Assembly (NCBI RefSeq): GCF_001269885.1
Contig: NZ_LHVH01000032.1
Location: 62,001 to 126,000, forward strand
Origin: Pseudomonas kilonensis
Lineage (GTDB): Bacteria; Pseudomonadota; Gammaproteobacteria; Pseudomonadales; Pseudomonadaceae
Direction of reading: 5' to 3'
DNA length: 64,000 nucleotides
Part shown: one piece after another, positions 6,917 through 14,605 of the stretch
How positions within the stretch are numbered: the stretch's first letter is position 1
Layout of the letters: the number at the start of each line of letters is the position of its first letter
The notes under the pieces: generated by a model
What the model was told of the DNA's origin: nothing
The model's database searches: none
The model's input: the letters and a program-made list of their open reading frames with translations, nothing else
Position numbers and translations under genes: made by a program

Positions 6917-8167
6917 ATGAGCAGCGAAACCATCAGCCAATCGATCTCCATCGTGCATCCCGTCAGCCTCAGCCACGGCAAGAATGCCGAGGTTTGGGAC
7001 ACCGACGGTAAACGCTACATCGATTTCGTCGGCGGCATCGGTGTGTTGAACCTCGGCCATTGCCATCCGCGCATTGTCGAGGCAATCCGTGAACAGGCCA
7101 CCCGGCTGACGCACTACGCATTCAATGCCGCGCCCCACGCGCCCTACATTGAATTGATGGAACGCCTGGCGGCGTTTGTCCCGGTGGATTATCCGGTCAG
7201 CGGCATGCTCACCAACAGTGGCGCCGAAGCGGCGGAGAACGCCTTGAAGATCGTACGCGGCGCCACGGGCCGTACCGCCGTAATCGCGTTTGATGGCGCC
7301 TTTCACGGCCGCACCCTGGCGACCCTCAACCTCAACGGCAAGGTCGCGCCTTACAAGCAGAAAGTCGGCGTACTGCCCGGGCCGGTGTATCACCTGCCGT
7401 ACCCCAGCAAGGACAACGGCGTCACCGGCGAAGAGGCCTTGAAGGCCATGGAGCGGCTGTTCAGCGTCGAGATCGACGTGAATGACGTGGCCTGTTTCAT
7501 TGTCGAACCGGTGCAGGGCGAAGCCGGCTTCCTGGCGATGGACGTGCCCTTCGCCCAGGCCCTGCGGCAGTTCTGTGATGACAAGGGCATTGTGCTGATC
7601 ATCGATGAAATCCAGTCCGGCTTCGGCCGCACCGGCCAGCGCTTTGCCTTCTCGCGACTGGGCATCGAACCGGACCTGATCCTGCTCGGTAAAAGCATCG
7701 CCGGCGGCGTGCCCTTGGGCGCGGTGGTGGGACGCAAGGCGCTGCTGGACAACCTGCCCAAGGGCGGCCTCGGCGGCACCTACTCGGGCAACCCCATCGC
7801 CTGCGCCGCCGCCCTGGCGACCCTGGATGAAATGACCGACGCCAACCTGCACGCCTGGGGCTCGCAACAGGAAGAGGCGATCGTCAGCCGCTACCAATCC
7901 TGGCGCAACCGTGGGCTGACGCCCTACCTGGGCCGCCTGACCGGCGTCGGCGCGATGCGCGGCATCGAGCTGACCCACGCCGACGGCACCCCGGCCTCGG
8001 CACAACTGACGCAACTGCTGGCCCTGGCGCGGGAATCGGGCTTGCTGCTGATGCCCAGCGGAAAATCGCGGCACATCATTCGGTTGCTGGCACCGTTGAC
8101 GACCGAGCCGGCCGTGTTGGAAGAGGGGTTGGATATTCTGGAGGCGTGCCTGGCGAAGCTGGCCTGA
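6917..8167 (+). CDS. Class III aminotransferase (4-aminobutyrate / 2-aminoadipate type)
   Basis: The 416-residue PLP enzyme shows the full class III pattern: FVGGIGVLNLGHCHP near the N-terminus, NSGAEAAENALK (phosphate loop, about residues 101-112), AFHGRTLATL, the IIDEIQSGFGRTG block with the cofactor-binding aspartate, and the Schiff-base lysine at residue 259 in LLGKSIAGG. Such enzymes move the terminal or alpha amino group of GABA, 5-aminovalerate or 2-aminoadipate to 2-oxoglutarate. It resembles the P. putida protein (PP_4108, from memory) assigned to 2-aminoadipate transamination in lysine breakdown more than classical GabT, and no gabD partner is adjacent, so I leave the substrate open. 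It stands alone between two REPINs. Confidence 0.85.
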   Translation: MSSETISQSISIVHPVSLSHGKNAEVWDTDGKRYIDFVGGIGVLNLGHCHPRIVEAIREQATRLTHYAFNAAPHAPYIELMERLAAFVPVDYPVSGMLTNSGAEAAENALKIVRGATGRTAVIAFDGAFHGRTLATLNLNGKVAPYKQKVGVLPGPVYHLPYPSKDNGVTGEEALKAMERLFSVEIDVNDVACFIVEPVQGEAGFLAMDVPFAQALRQFCDDKGIVLIIDEIQSGFGRTGQRFAFSRLGIEPDLILLGKSIAGGVPLGAVVGRKALLDNLPKGGLGGTYSGNPIACAAALATLDEMTDANLHAWGSQQEEAIVSRYQSWRNRGLTPYLGRLTGVGAMRGIELTHADGTPASAQLTQLLALARESGLLLMPSGKSRHIIRLLAPLTTEPAVLEEGLDILEACLAKLA

Positions 8168-8195
8168 AATGCAGTGTTTCTGACCCACAAAACCT

Positions 8196-8285
8196 TGTGG
8201 GAGCGGGCTTGCTCGCGAAAGCGGTGTTCCAGTCGACATCAACGTTGACTGACACACCGCTTTCGCGAGCAAGCCCGCTCCCACA
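8196..8285. repeat. REPIN
   Basis: Perfect inverted copies of TGTGGGAGCGGGCTTGCTCG with AAAGCGGTGT arms, between the convergent aminotransferase and trxB genes. Confidence 0.92.
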
Positions 8286-8322
8286 GGGTCCAGCATCCAT
8301 CCGTTGATCTTGTGACAGGCAC

Positions 8323-8350
8323 AAAAAAACCGGCCGAAGCCGGTTTTTTT
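8323..8350. terminator. Bidirectional intrinsic terminator
   Basis: A stem of ACCGGC/GCCGGT with a CGAA loop is flanked by seven A residues on one side and seven T residues on the other. It can end both the aminotransferase transcript and, on the minus strand, trxB (stop at 8363). Confidence 0.9.
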
Positions 8351-8362
8351 GTACCCGCTGAA

Positions 8363-9325
8363 TCAGAACGAAGCGTTCTGCAGGCCATCCAGGTAGCGCT
8401 CGGTGTCCAGGGCTGCCATGCAGCCGGCACCGGCCGAGGTGATCGCTTGGCGGTAGACGTGGTCGGCCACGTCGCCGGCCGCGAAGATACCTTCGATACT
8501 GGTGGCAGTGGCGTTGCCGTCGCGGCCGCCCTTGACCACCAGGTAGCCGTCCTTGAGTTCCAACTGGCCTTCGAACAGCGAGGTGTTCGGGGTGTGGCCG
8601 ATGGCGATGAAGACGCCGTCAACCTTGATCTCGTCGAAGCTGCCGTCGTTGTTCTTCAGGCGGGCACCGGTCACGCCCATGTTGTCGCCCAGCACTTCGT
8701 CCAGGGTCGCGTTGAGCTTGAGGATGATCTTGCCTTCGGCGACGCGGGCATTGAGCTTGTCGATCAGGATCTTCTCGGCGCGGAACGTCTCGCGACGGTG
8801 GATCAGGGTGACCGTGCTGGCGATGTTGGCCAGGTACAGCGCTTCTTCAACGGCGGTGTTACCACCACCGACCACTGCCACAGGCTTGTTGCGGTAGAAG
8901 AAACCGTCGCAGGTGGCGCAGGCGGAAACACCTTTGCCCATGAAGGCTTCTTCCGACGGCAGGCCCAGGTAACGAGCGCTGGCGCCGGTAGCGATGATCA
9001 GGGCATCGCAGGTGTAGGTCGCGCTGTCGCCGGTCAGGGTGTAGGGCTTGGCGGCGAAATCCACGGCATTGATGTGGTCGAAAACGATCTCGGTCTCGAA
9101 ACGCTCGGCGTGTTCCTTCATGCGCTCCATCAAGGCCGGGCCGGTCAGGCCGTGGACGTCGCCCGGCCAGTTGTCGACTTCGGTGGTGGTGGTCAATTGA
9201 CCGCCGGCCTGCATGCCGGTGATCAGCAGCGGCTTGAGGTTGGCACGGGCCGCATAAACCGCAGCGCTGTAACCGGCAGGGCCGGAACCGAGAATAATCA
9301 CTCGCGAATGACGCACTTCAGACAT
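8363..9325 (-). CDS. trxB: Thioredoxin-disulfide reductase
   Basis: The 320-residue flavoenzyme moves electrons from NADPH to thioredoxin in the cytoplasm. The FAD loop ILGSGPAGYSAA is at residues 11-22, the redox-active CATC at 136-139, the NADPH loop VGGGNTAVEEAL about 155-166, and the C-terminal FAD segment GIFAAGDVADH is present. An in-frame extension upstream to 9490 lacks family similarity; the ATG at 9325 gives the usual length and has CAGGAG about 7 bases before it. The gene is single and ends at a strong terminator. Confidence 0.96.
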   Translation of the reverse strand: MSEVRHSRVIILGSGPAGYSAAVYAARANLKPLLITGMQAGGQLTTTTEVDNWPGDVHGLTGPALMERMKEHAERFETEIVFDHINAVDFAAKPYTLTGDSATYTCDALIIATGASARYLGLPSEEAFMGKGVSACATCDGFFYRNKPVAVVGGGNTAVEEALYLANIASTVTLIHRRETFRAEKILIDKLNARVAEGKIILKLNATLDEVLGDNMGVTGARLKNNDGSFDEIKVDGVFIAIGHTPNTSLFEGQLELKDGYLVVKGGRDGNATATSIEGIFAAGDVADHVYRQAITSAGAGCMAALDTERYLDGLQNASF

Positions 9326-9636
9326 GACCTGCTCCTGTTGACCGGACCTTGCGGGCCGGAACGCCGGGTGAGCGGCGCGAATAAAAAAGGACCGTTGACG
9401 CACTTGGGGAAGGCTTGGGTTCGACAGTCCTGGAAAAGAATGGGTGCAGCGTATCGAGGGAGCGAAGATTAAGGAAATACGGTTTAACAATCCAGCTCAT
9501 AGGTGAGCTCTATCCCCAGCGGTCCTTTCAATAGGCGCCTTCGCCTGAAGAAACGTTGTTACACGCCATGTCGCCGCTTTCCCGGGCGGGGCAAAGCCGG
9601 TAAGGTCGGCGCGTTCACCTTCGCTCGGAGTCACCT
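9326..9636. other. Divergent intergenic region trxB-cysZ
   Basis: This 311-base stretch separates the divergent trxB and cysZ genes. It holds a perfect six-pair hairpin (AGCTCA-TAGG-TGAGCT, 9494-9509) and a GC-rich end near cysZ. I see no gene, no REP element and no clear promoter in it. Confidence 0.5.
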
Positions 9637-10392
9637 ATGCCCGCCCCCGTCCTGTCCGGCCCGCAATATTTGCGAGAAGGCCTCAAGCTGGTCTTGAGCC
9701 CGGGCCTGCGCCTCTTCGTACTCTTGCCCCTGGCGATCAACCTGGTGCTGTTTGTCGGATTGATCTACCTGGCCGGCCATCAGTTCAGCCTGTGGGTCGA
9801 TACGCTGATGCCGTCGCTGCCAGACTGGCTCAGTTTCCTCAGCTATGTGCTCTGGCCACTGTTCGTGGTGCTCGTCGTGCTGATGGTGTTTTTCACCTTC
9901 ACGATGCTCGCCAACGTCATCGCCGCACCGTTCAACGGTTTTCTCGCGGAAAAAGTCGAAGTGGTCATCCGCGGCACCGACGACTTCCCGGCCTTCAGTT
10001 GGGCCGAATTGATCGCCATGATCCCGCGGACTCTCAGCCGGGAAGCGCGCAAGCTCGGCTATTTCCTGCCCCGCGCCCTGGGGCTGTTCGTGCTGTCGTT
10101 CATCCCCGTGGTCAACCTGGTGGCGGCACCGCTGTGGCTGCTGTTCGGCGTGTGGATGATGGCGATCCAGTACATCGACTACCCGGCGGACAACCACAAG
10201 CTGGGCTGGAACGAGATGCTCGCCTGGCTGCGGGAAAAACGCTGGCAGAGCCTGGGCTTTGGCGGCAGCGTGTACCTGGTGTTGCTGATCCCGGTGGTGA
10301 ATATCCTGATGATGCCGGCAGCGGTGGCCGGGGCGACGTTGTTCTGGGTCCGTGAGCAAGGCGCCGAGACCGCTTTGGCGCGGCAGGGCTGA
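9637..10392 (+). CDS. cysZ: Sulfate transporter CysZ
   Basis: The 251-residue inner-membrane protein has hydrophobic segments around residues 25-47, 67-95, 140-180 and 205-232, and the CysZ signature positions LSPGLRLFVLLPLAIN at the N-terminus, APFNGFLAEKVE, and YIDYPADNHKL. CysZ takes up sulfate for cysteine synthesis and matches the cysD-cysNC sulfate activation genes 7 kb away. CGGAG lies 7 bases before the ATG. It is the only gene of its transcript unless the glycosyltransferase 64 bases downstream is included. Confidence 0.93.
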   Translation: MPAPVLSGPQYLREGLKLVLSPGLRLFVLLPLAINLVLFVGLIYLAGHQFSLWVDTLMPSLPDWLSFLSYVLWPLFVVLVVLMVFFTFTMLANVIAAPFNGFLAEKVEVVIRGTDDFPAFSWAELIAMIPRTLSREARKLGYFLPRALGLFVLSFIPVVNLVAAPLWLLFGVWMMAIQYIDYPADNHKLGWNEMLAWLREKRWQSLGFGGSVYLVLLIPVVNILMMPAAVAGATLFWVREQGAETALARQG

Positions 10393-10456
10393 GCCCGTCA
10401 CAAATCCATCATCCTGACGTCACAATGACGAAATGGCCCCGGTCGACACTGGGGTC

Positions 10457-11632
10457 ATGACCACACCCCTGCACATTACCCTGATCACCGAAACCTTCCC
10501 GCCGGAAATCAATGGCGTGGCCAATACCCTGGGCCGCCTGTACGACGGCCTGCGCGCCCGCGGGCATCAGGTCGAGCTGATACGGCCGCGCCAGGTCGAC
10601 GACCAACACCTGGCCAGTGACGAGCAGTTGCTGCTGTGCCGGGGCTGGCCGTTGCCGGGCTATCCGGGTTTGCAGTGGGGCCAGGCGTCCATGCACAAAC
10701 TGCTCAGGCGCTGGAAACGCCATCGTCCGGACGTGCTGTACATCGCCACCGAAGGGCCACTGGGTTTGTCGGCACTGCGCGCGGCACGGCGCCTGGGCAT
10801 CTCGGTGGTCAGTGGTTTCCACACCAATTTCCAGCAATACACCCAGCAGTACGGCCTCGGGCTGTTGAGTCGCGTGCTCACCCATTACCTGCGCTGGTTT
10901 CACAACCGCTCCAACCTGACCCTGGTGCCCAGCGTCAGTCAGCGCCTGGAACTGGAGCGACGACATTTCGAGCGCGTGGCGCTGCTGTCGCGCGGCGTGG
11001 ACAGCCAACTGTTTCATCCGGTCAAGCGCTCGGCGAGCCTGCGTGAGGCGTGGGGCCTGGGCGACGATGACATCGCCGTGATCCACGTCGGACGCCTGGC
11101 TCCGGAGAAAAACCTCGGGCTGCTCAAGCGCAGTTTCGCCACGCTGTGCAGCGCTTTCCCAGGGCGACGGATGAAACTGGTGGTGATCGGCGACGGCCCG
11201 CAGCGGTCCGCGCTGGAACAGGAACTGCCCGAAGCGATCTTTTGTGGCTCGCAACGCGGCGAGGCGCTGGCCAGCCATTATGCGTCCGGGGATGTGTTTG
11301 TCTTTCCGAGCCTGACCGAAACCTTCGGCAATGTGGTGTTGGAAGCGCTGGCGTCCGGGCTGGGTGTGGTGGCCTACGATCAGGCTGCGGCGGCGCAACA
11401 TATTCGCCACGGCTATAACGGCGTGCTGGCGATGCCGGGGGATGAAGAGGCGTTTTGCGATGCGGCCCGTTGGCTGCTGGAGAAGCGCGAGACTTTGCGT
11501 TGCGTACGGCTCAATGCGCGCCAGCATGCCAGTCGCCAGGGCTGGGCGTCGGTGATCGAGCAATTCGAGGCGCAGTTGCGCGGGGTTTGCCAGGTCGAAT
11601 CGTCGCTGCCCCAGGCCGTGTCGCAACGCTGA
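10457..11632 (+). CDS. GT4-family glycosyltransferase
   Basis: The 391-residue protein has the GT-B fold of family GT4. The N-terminal acceptor half begins ITLITETFPPEINGVANT; the donor half contains IHVGRLAPEKNLGLL (about residue 218) and the EX7E signature ETFGNVVLE near residue 293. These enzymes transfer a sugar, often mannose or glucose, from a nucleotide donor to a lipid or glycan at the inner face of the membrane. The substrate is unknown. The ATG at 10457 was chosen over one at 10433 because family members begin close to the TETFPPE motif. It lies 64 bases after cysZ on the same strand. Confidence 0.87.
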   Translation: MTTPLHITLITETFPPEINGVANTLGRLYDGLRARGHQVELIRPRQVDDQHLASDEQLLLCRGWPLPGYPGLQWGQASMHKLLRRWKRHRPDVLYIATEGPLGLSALRAARRLGISVVSGFHTNFQQYTQQYGLGLLSRVLTHYLRWFHNRSNLTLVPSVSQRLELERRHFERVALLSRGVDSQLFHPVKRSASLREAWGLGDDDIAVIHVGRLAPEKNLGLLKRSFATLCSAFPGRRMKLVVIGDGPQRSALEQELPEAIFCGSQRGEALASHYASGDVFVFPSLTETFGNVVLEALASGLGVVAYDQAAAAQHIRHGYNGVLAMPGDEEAFCDAARWLLEKRETLRCVRLNARQHASRQGWASVIEQFEAQLRGVCQVESSLPQAVSQR

Positions 11633-11636
11633 AAAG

Positions 11637-11731
11637 CATCGCGGGCAAGCCTTGCTCCCACAGAGTTATCAGTCGTTCACGCAAAATGTGTTCGCTGAAG
11701 ATCAATGTGGGAGCAAGGCATGCCCGCGATG
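11637..11731. repeat. REPIN (inward orientation)
   Basis: CATCGCGGGCAAGCCTTGCT and its inverse lie about 40 bases apart, with the GTGGGAG ends facing the centre, opposite to most REPINs in the window. It fills the space between two convergent genes. Confidence 0.88.
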
Positions 11732-11750
11732 AGGCCCTACAAGGCGCCGC

Positions 11751-12854
11751 TTAAACCAGGGTCATCAACGCCTCACGACTGAACGGCAAGATCTCCTGCT
11801 CCCGACCTTCGCGAACTTTCTGCGCCCAGTCCGGATCCACCAGCAGCGCACGCCCCACCGCCACCAGGTCGAACTCATCGTTGTTCAAGCGCTCCAGCAG
11901 TTTCTCCAGGCTGGCCGGTTGCGCGATTTTGTCGGTGTTGACCATGAACTGCAGGAACTCGCCATCCAGGCCGACGCTGCCGACGGTGATGGTCGGCTTG
12001 CCGGTGAGCTTGCGGGTCCAGCCGGCCAGGTTCAGCTCGGAGCCTTCGAACTCCGGCTCCCAGAAGCGCCGTGTCGAACAGTGAAAAATATCCACGCCCG
12101 CGTCAGACAACGGCTTGAGGAATTCGCCCAGGGCTTCAGGGCTCTGCACCAGGCGCGCGGTGTAGTCCTGCTGCTTCCATTGGGAGAAGCGGAAAATGAT
12201 CGGGAAGCCCTCTCCCACCGCCGCGCGCACGGCACGGATCAATTCGATCGCAAAGCGCGAGCGGTTGGCCAGGCTGCCGCCATATCCGTCGGTGCGCTGG
12301 TTGCTGCCTTCCCAGAAGAACTGGTCCACCAGGTAGCCGTGGGCACCGTGGATTTCCACCCCGTCCATGCCGATACTTTGCGCGTCTTTTGCCGCCTGGG
12401 CGAACGCGGCGATGACGTCGTCAATGTCCGCCTGGGTCATACCGTGGACCACCACCTGACCGTCCTTGAGCTTTTCGGTCGGGCCATAGCCCGGCACGCT
12501 GGCGTCCGGCTCGGTGCCGATGCGTCGCACACTGCCCACATGCCACAGTTGTGGAACAATCTTGCCGCCTTCGGCATGCACCGCATCAACCACTTTCTTC
12601 CAGCCGGCCAGCGCGGCGTCGCCATAGAAATGCGGCACGTTCGGGTAGCCGTTGGAGGCCTTGTGCCCCACCGTCGTGCCCTCGGTGATGATCAGGCCGA
12701 CCCCGGCCGCCGCGCGGCGACGGTAATACTCGATGACCTTGGCATTGGGCACGCCGCCCGGCGAAAAGGAACGGGTCATCGGCGCCATCACCACCCGGGT
12801 CGGCAACTCGAGCGCGCCGAGGTGGAAAGGTTTGAACAGGGCTTTTGCAGGCAT
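11751..12854 (-). CDS. Old Yellow Enzyme family ene-reductase
   Basis: The 367-residue FMN enzyme has the OYE barrel: N-terminal LFKPFHLGALELPTRVVMAP, PQLWHVG, the substrate-binding HGAHGYLVDQF with the paired histidines near residues 182-185, and NQRTDGYGGS. Such enzymes use NADPH to reduce activated C=C bonds of enones, nitro compounds or oxylipins; the HGAH pair resembles 12-oxophytodienoate reductase types rather than the HAAN variant. The ATG at 12854 follows GGAG by 8 bases. It is a single gene, with repeats on both sides. Confidence 0.92.
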   Translation of the reverse strand: MPAKALFKPFHLGALELPTRVVMAPMTRSFSPGGVPNAKVIEYYRRRAAAGVGLIITEGTTVGHKASNGYPNVPHFYGDAALAGWKKVVDAVHAEGGKIVPQLWHVGSVRRIGTEPDASVPGYGPTEKLKDGQVVVHGMTQADIDDVIAAFAQAAKDAQSIGMDGVEIHGAHGYLVDQFFWEGSNQRTDGYGGSLANRSRFAIELIRAVRAAVGEGFPIIFRFSQWKQQDYTARLVQSPEALGEFLKPLSDAGVDIFHCSTRRFWEPEFEGSELNLAGWTRKLTGKPTITVGSVGLDGEFLQFMVNTDKIAQPASLEKLLERLNNDEFDLVAVGRALLVDPDWAQKVREGREQEILPFSREALMTLV

Positions 12855-13001
12855 GGGGCACTCCACGGGACGAAGTCACAGGTCGGATATGACGACGATA
12901 ATATGGAGCATGGTAAGCGCTGGGTAGCACTATTGATTGGAGTGATTAAGGATCAAAAGATCGCGACTGTCTGGAAGCTAATGCCAAGGCGAGTGCAAAA
13001 C

Positions 13002-13137
13002 CTGTGGCGAGGGGATTTATCCCCGCTGGGTTGCGCAGCAACCCCATCAGCTGCGACCGAGTCTTTTCTGACACACCGAGTTAGCAGGTTTTGGGGGCTG
13101 CTTCGCAACCCAGCGGGGATAAATCCCCTCGCCACAG
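13002..13137. repeat. GTGGCGAGGGG-family inverted repeat
   Basis: CTGTGGCGAGGGGATTTATC and its inverse form arms about 40 bases long, each continuing into GCTGGGTTGCG / CGCAACCCAGC. This is a second palindromic repeat family, distinct in sequence from the GTGGGAGC REPINs, and occupies most of the 300-base gap between the OYE and glutathione peroxidase genes; the rest of that gap shows nothing. Confidence 0.9.
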
Positions 13138-13154
13138 GGTTCAGTGCCGGGCTT

Positions 13155-13637
13155 TCAGCCCAGCGCTTTTTCGATCGCCTGGATCACGGCAGGATCATCC
13201 GGCGCCGTGCGCGGTGAGAAACGCGCCAGTACCCGACCGTCCTTGCCGAGCAGGAATTTTTCGAAGTTCCAGGTAATGTCCCCGGGAAACTCGGCCCCCT
13301 CGCCCGCCAGCAGGCGGTACAACTGATGACGATCGTGACCGTTCACGTCCAGCTTGCTGGACAGCGGGAATGTCACGCCATAGTTGAGGCTGCAGAAGTC
13401 CTGGATTTCCTGCTCGGTCCCCGGCTCTTGCCCGGCGAACTGATTGCAGGGCAGGCCCAGCACGCTGAAACCCTTGGCCTTGTATTGCTGATAGAGGTTT
13501 TCCAGCGCCGCGTACTGAGGCGTCAGGCCACATTTGGAGGCGACGTTGACCACCAGCACGACTTGCCCCTTGAACGGCGCCAGAGCAAGCTCCTGACCAT
13601 CCAGGGCTTTCAATTTAAGGTCGTGAAAAGCACTCAT
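13155..13637 (-). CDS. Glutathione peroxidase family (thiol peroxidase)
   Basis: The 160-residue protein has the catalytic cysteine at residue 36 in NVASKCGLTPQY, the second conserved block GLPCNQFAGQEPG with the catalytic glutamine, and the tryptophan in ITWNFEKFL. With cysteine in place of selenocysteine, bacterial members reduce hydroperoxides, commonly using thioredoxin. The Cys in LPCNQF is the usual resolving-region residue. The longer open frame upstream has no family match; the ATG at 13637 fits. It is read from its own promoter region next to slyD's terminator. Confidence 0.93.
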   Translation of the reverse strand: MSAFHDLKLKALDGQELALAPFKGQVVLVVNVASKCGLTPQYAALENLYQQYKAKGFSVLGLPCNQFAGQEPGTEQEIQDFCSLNYGVTFPLSSKLDVNGHDRHQLYRLLAGEGAEFPGDITWNFEKFLLGKDGRVLARFSPRTAPDDPAVIQAIEKALG

Positions 13638-13700
13638 GACGAACTCCAGGTTTGCGGATCTTTTCGAAACAGCCATGGGTGATGCTAACAGCAACCGACT

Positions 13701-13723
13701 AAAAAGGCGCCGTATGGCGCCTT
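13701..13723. terminator. Terminator downstream of slyD
   Basis: AAAGGCGCC and GGCGCCTTT enclose a GTAT loop, with A/T runs on both sides. It ends the minus-strand slyD transcript (stop at 13759). Confidence 0.8.
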
Positions 13724-13758
13724 TCCAGTTCACTGGTTACTTGAGCGTAGCGCAGAAA

Positions 13759-14244
13759 TCAGTGGTGATGGCCGCCTTCGCCATGGACGTGACCATGGGC
13801 GATTTCTTCCTGGCTGGCGTCACGGATGTCAACGATCTTGACTTGGAAGTTCAAGCGCTGACCGGCCAACGGGTGGTTGCCGTCAACGGTGACGTCATCG
13901 CCTTCCAGGTCGCGGATGGTGACGATCTGCATCTGGCCATCGGGCGCCGAGGCGTGGAACTGCATGCCCACTTCCAGCTCATCCACGCCTTCGAACATGC
14001 TGCGGCTCAAGGTGCTGACCAGCTCAGCGGAGTATTCACCATAAGCGTCTTCCGGCTCAACGGCCACTTTCAGCTCGTCACCGACGGCTTTGCCCTCCAG
14101 GGCCTTTTCCAGACCCGGAATGATATTACCTGCGCCTTGCAGGTAGACCAGCGGAGCGCCGCCGGCAGAGCTGTCGATGACCTCACCAGCGTCATTGGTC
14201 AGGGTATAGTCGATGGAGACAGCCTTATTGGCGGCGATCAGCAT
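13759..14244 (-). CDS. slyD: FKBP-type peptidyl-prolyl isomerase SlyD
   Basis: The 161-residue cytoplasmic protein has the SlyD FKBP core (DYTLTNDAGEVIDSS, PLVYLQGAGNIIPGLE), the inserted chaperone flap in the middle (about 75-125), and a short His-rich tail (HGHVHGEGGHHH) that binds nickel or other metals. SlyD folds proteins and supplies Ni for hydrogenase or other metalloenzymes. Its ATG is complementary to the CATG that also gives the proposed start of the divergent DUF3565 gene. Its own promoter must therefore lie within that gene. Confidence 0.94.
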   Translation of the reverse strand: MLIAANKAVSIDYTLTNDAGEVIDSSAGGAPLVYLQGAGNIIPGLEKALEGKAVGDELKVAVEPEDAYGEYSAELVSTLSRSMFEGVDELEVGMQFHASAPDGQMQIVTIRDLEGDDVTVDGNHPLAGQRLNFQVKIVDIRDASQEEIAHGHVHGEGGHHH

Positions 14245-14551
14245 GGGGCGAGACCTTTTGCATAAGAATGAAGAACGGACAAGTCTAAACAAGGATTTGC
14301 CCGAAAGCGAACGGAACCCGGACAAACGGGCTAGCTCGAACAGACCGACGGTCACCGGTTTCCATCAGGACGAGGACGGGCACTGGGTGGCCGAGCTGTC
14401 CTGTGGCCACACTCAGCATCTGCGTCACCAGCCACCGTGGCAGTCCCGGGCCTGGGTGCTGGACCCCGGGCAACGTATTGAAAAAATAGGTCAGCCCTTT
14501 GATTGCGGCTGGTGCGCTCAAGGCCCGGTTAGCGATAACCTTGGCGACTGA
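14243..14551 (+). CDS. DUF3565 family protein
   Basis: The 102-residue frame carries the DUF3565 core in its C-terminal two thirds: TGFHQDEDGHWVAELSCGH, HQPPWQSRAWV and FDCGWC. The conserved C, H and the CGWC pair suggest metal binding. The start is uncertain: ATG 14243 uses the same CATG as the slyD start and has no good ribosome site, and the N-terminal 30 residues are not conserved in pattern. In P. aeruginosa acetate kinase occupies the slyD-pta interval; here only this small gene does. Confidence 0.7.
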   Translation: MGRDLLHKNEERTSLNKDLPESERNPDKRASSNRPTVTGFHQDEDGHWVAELSCGHTQHLRHQPPWQSRAWVLDPGQRIEKIGQPFDCGWCAQGPVSDNLGD

Positions 14552-14605
14552 ATCGTGGGTAGACGGCCAGATATAGGCCGCGCCATTCCCCCTTAGAGAA
14601 TTCGC

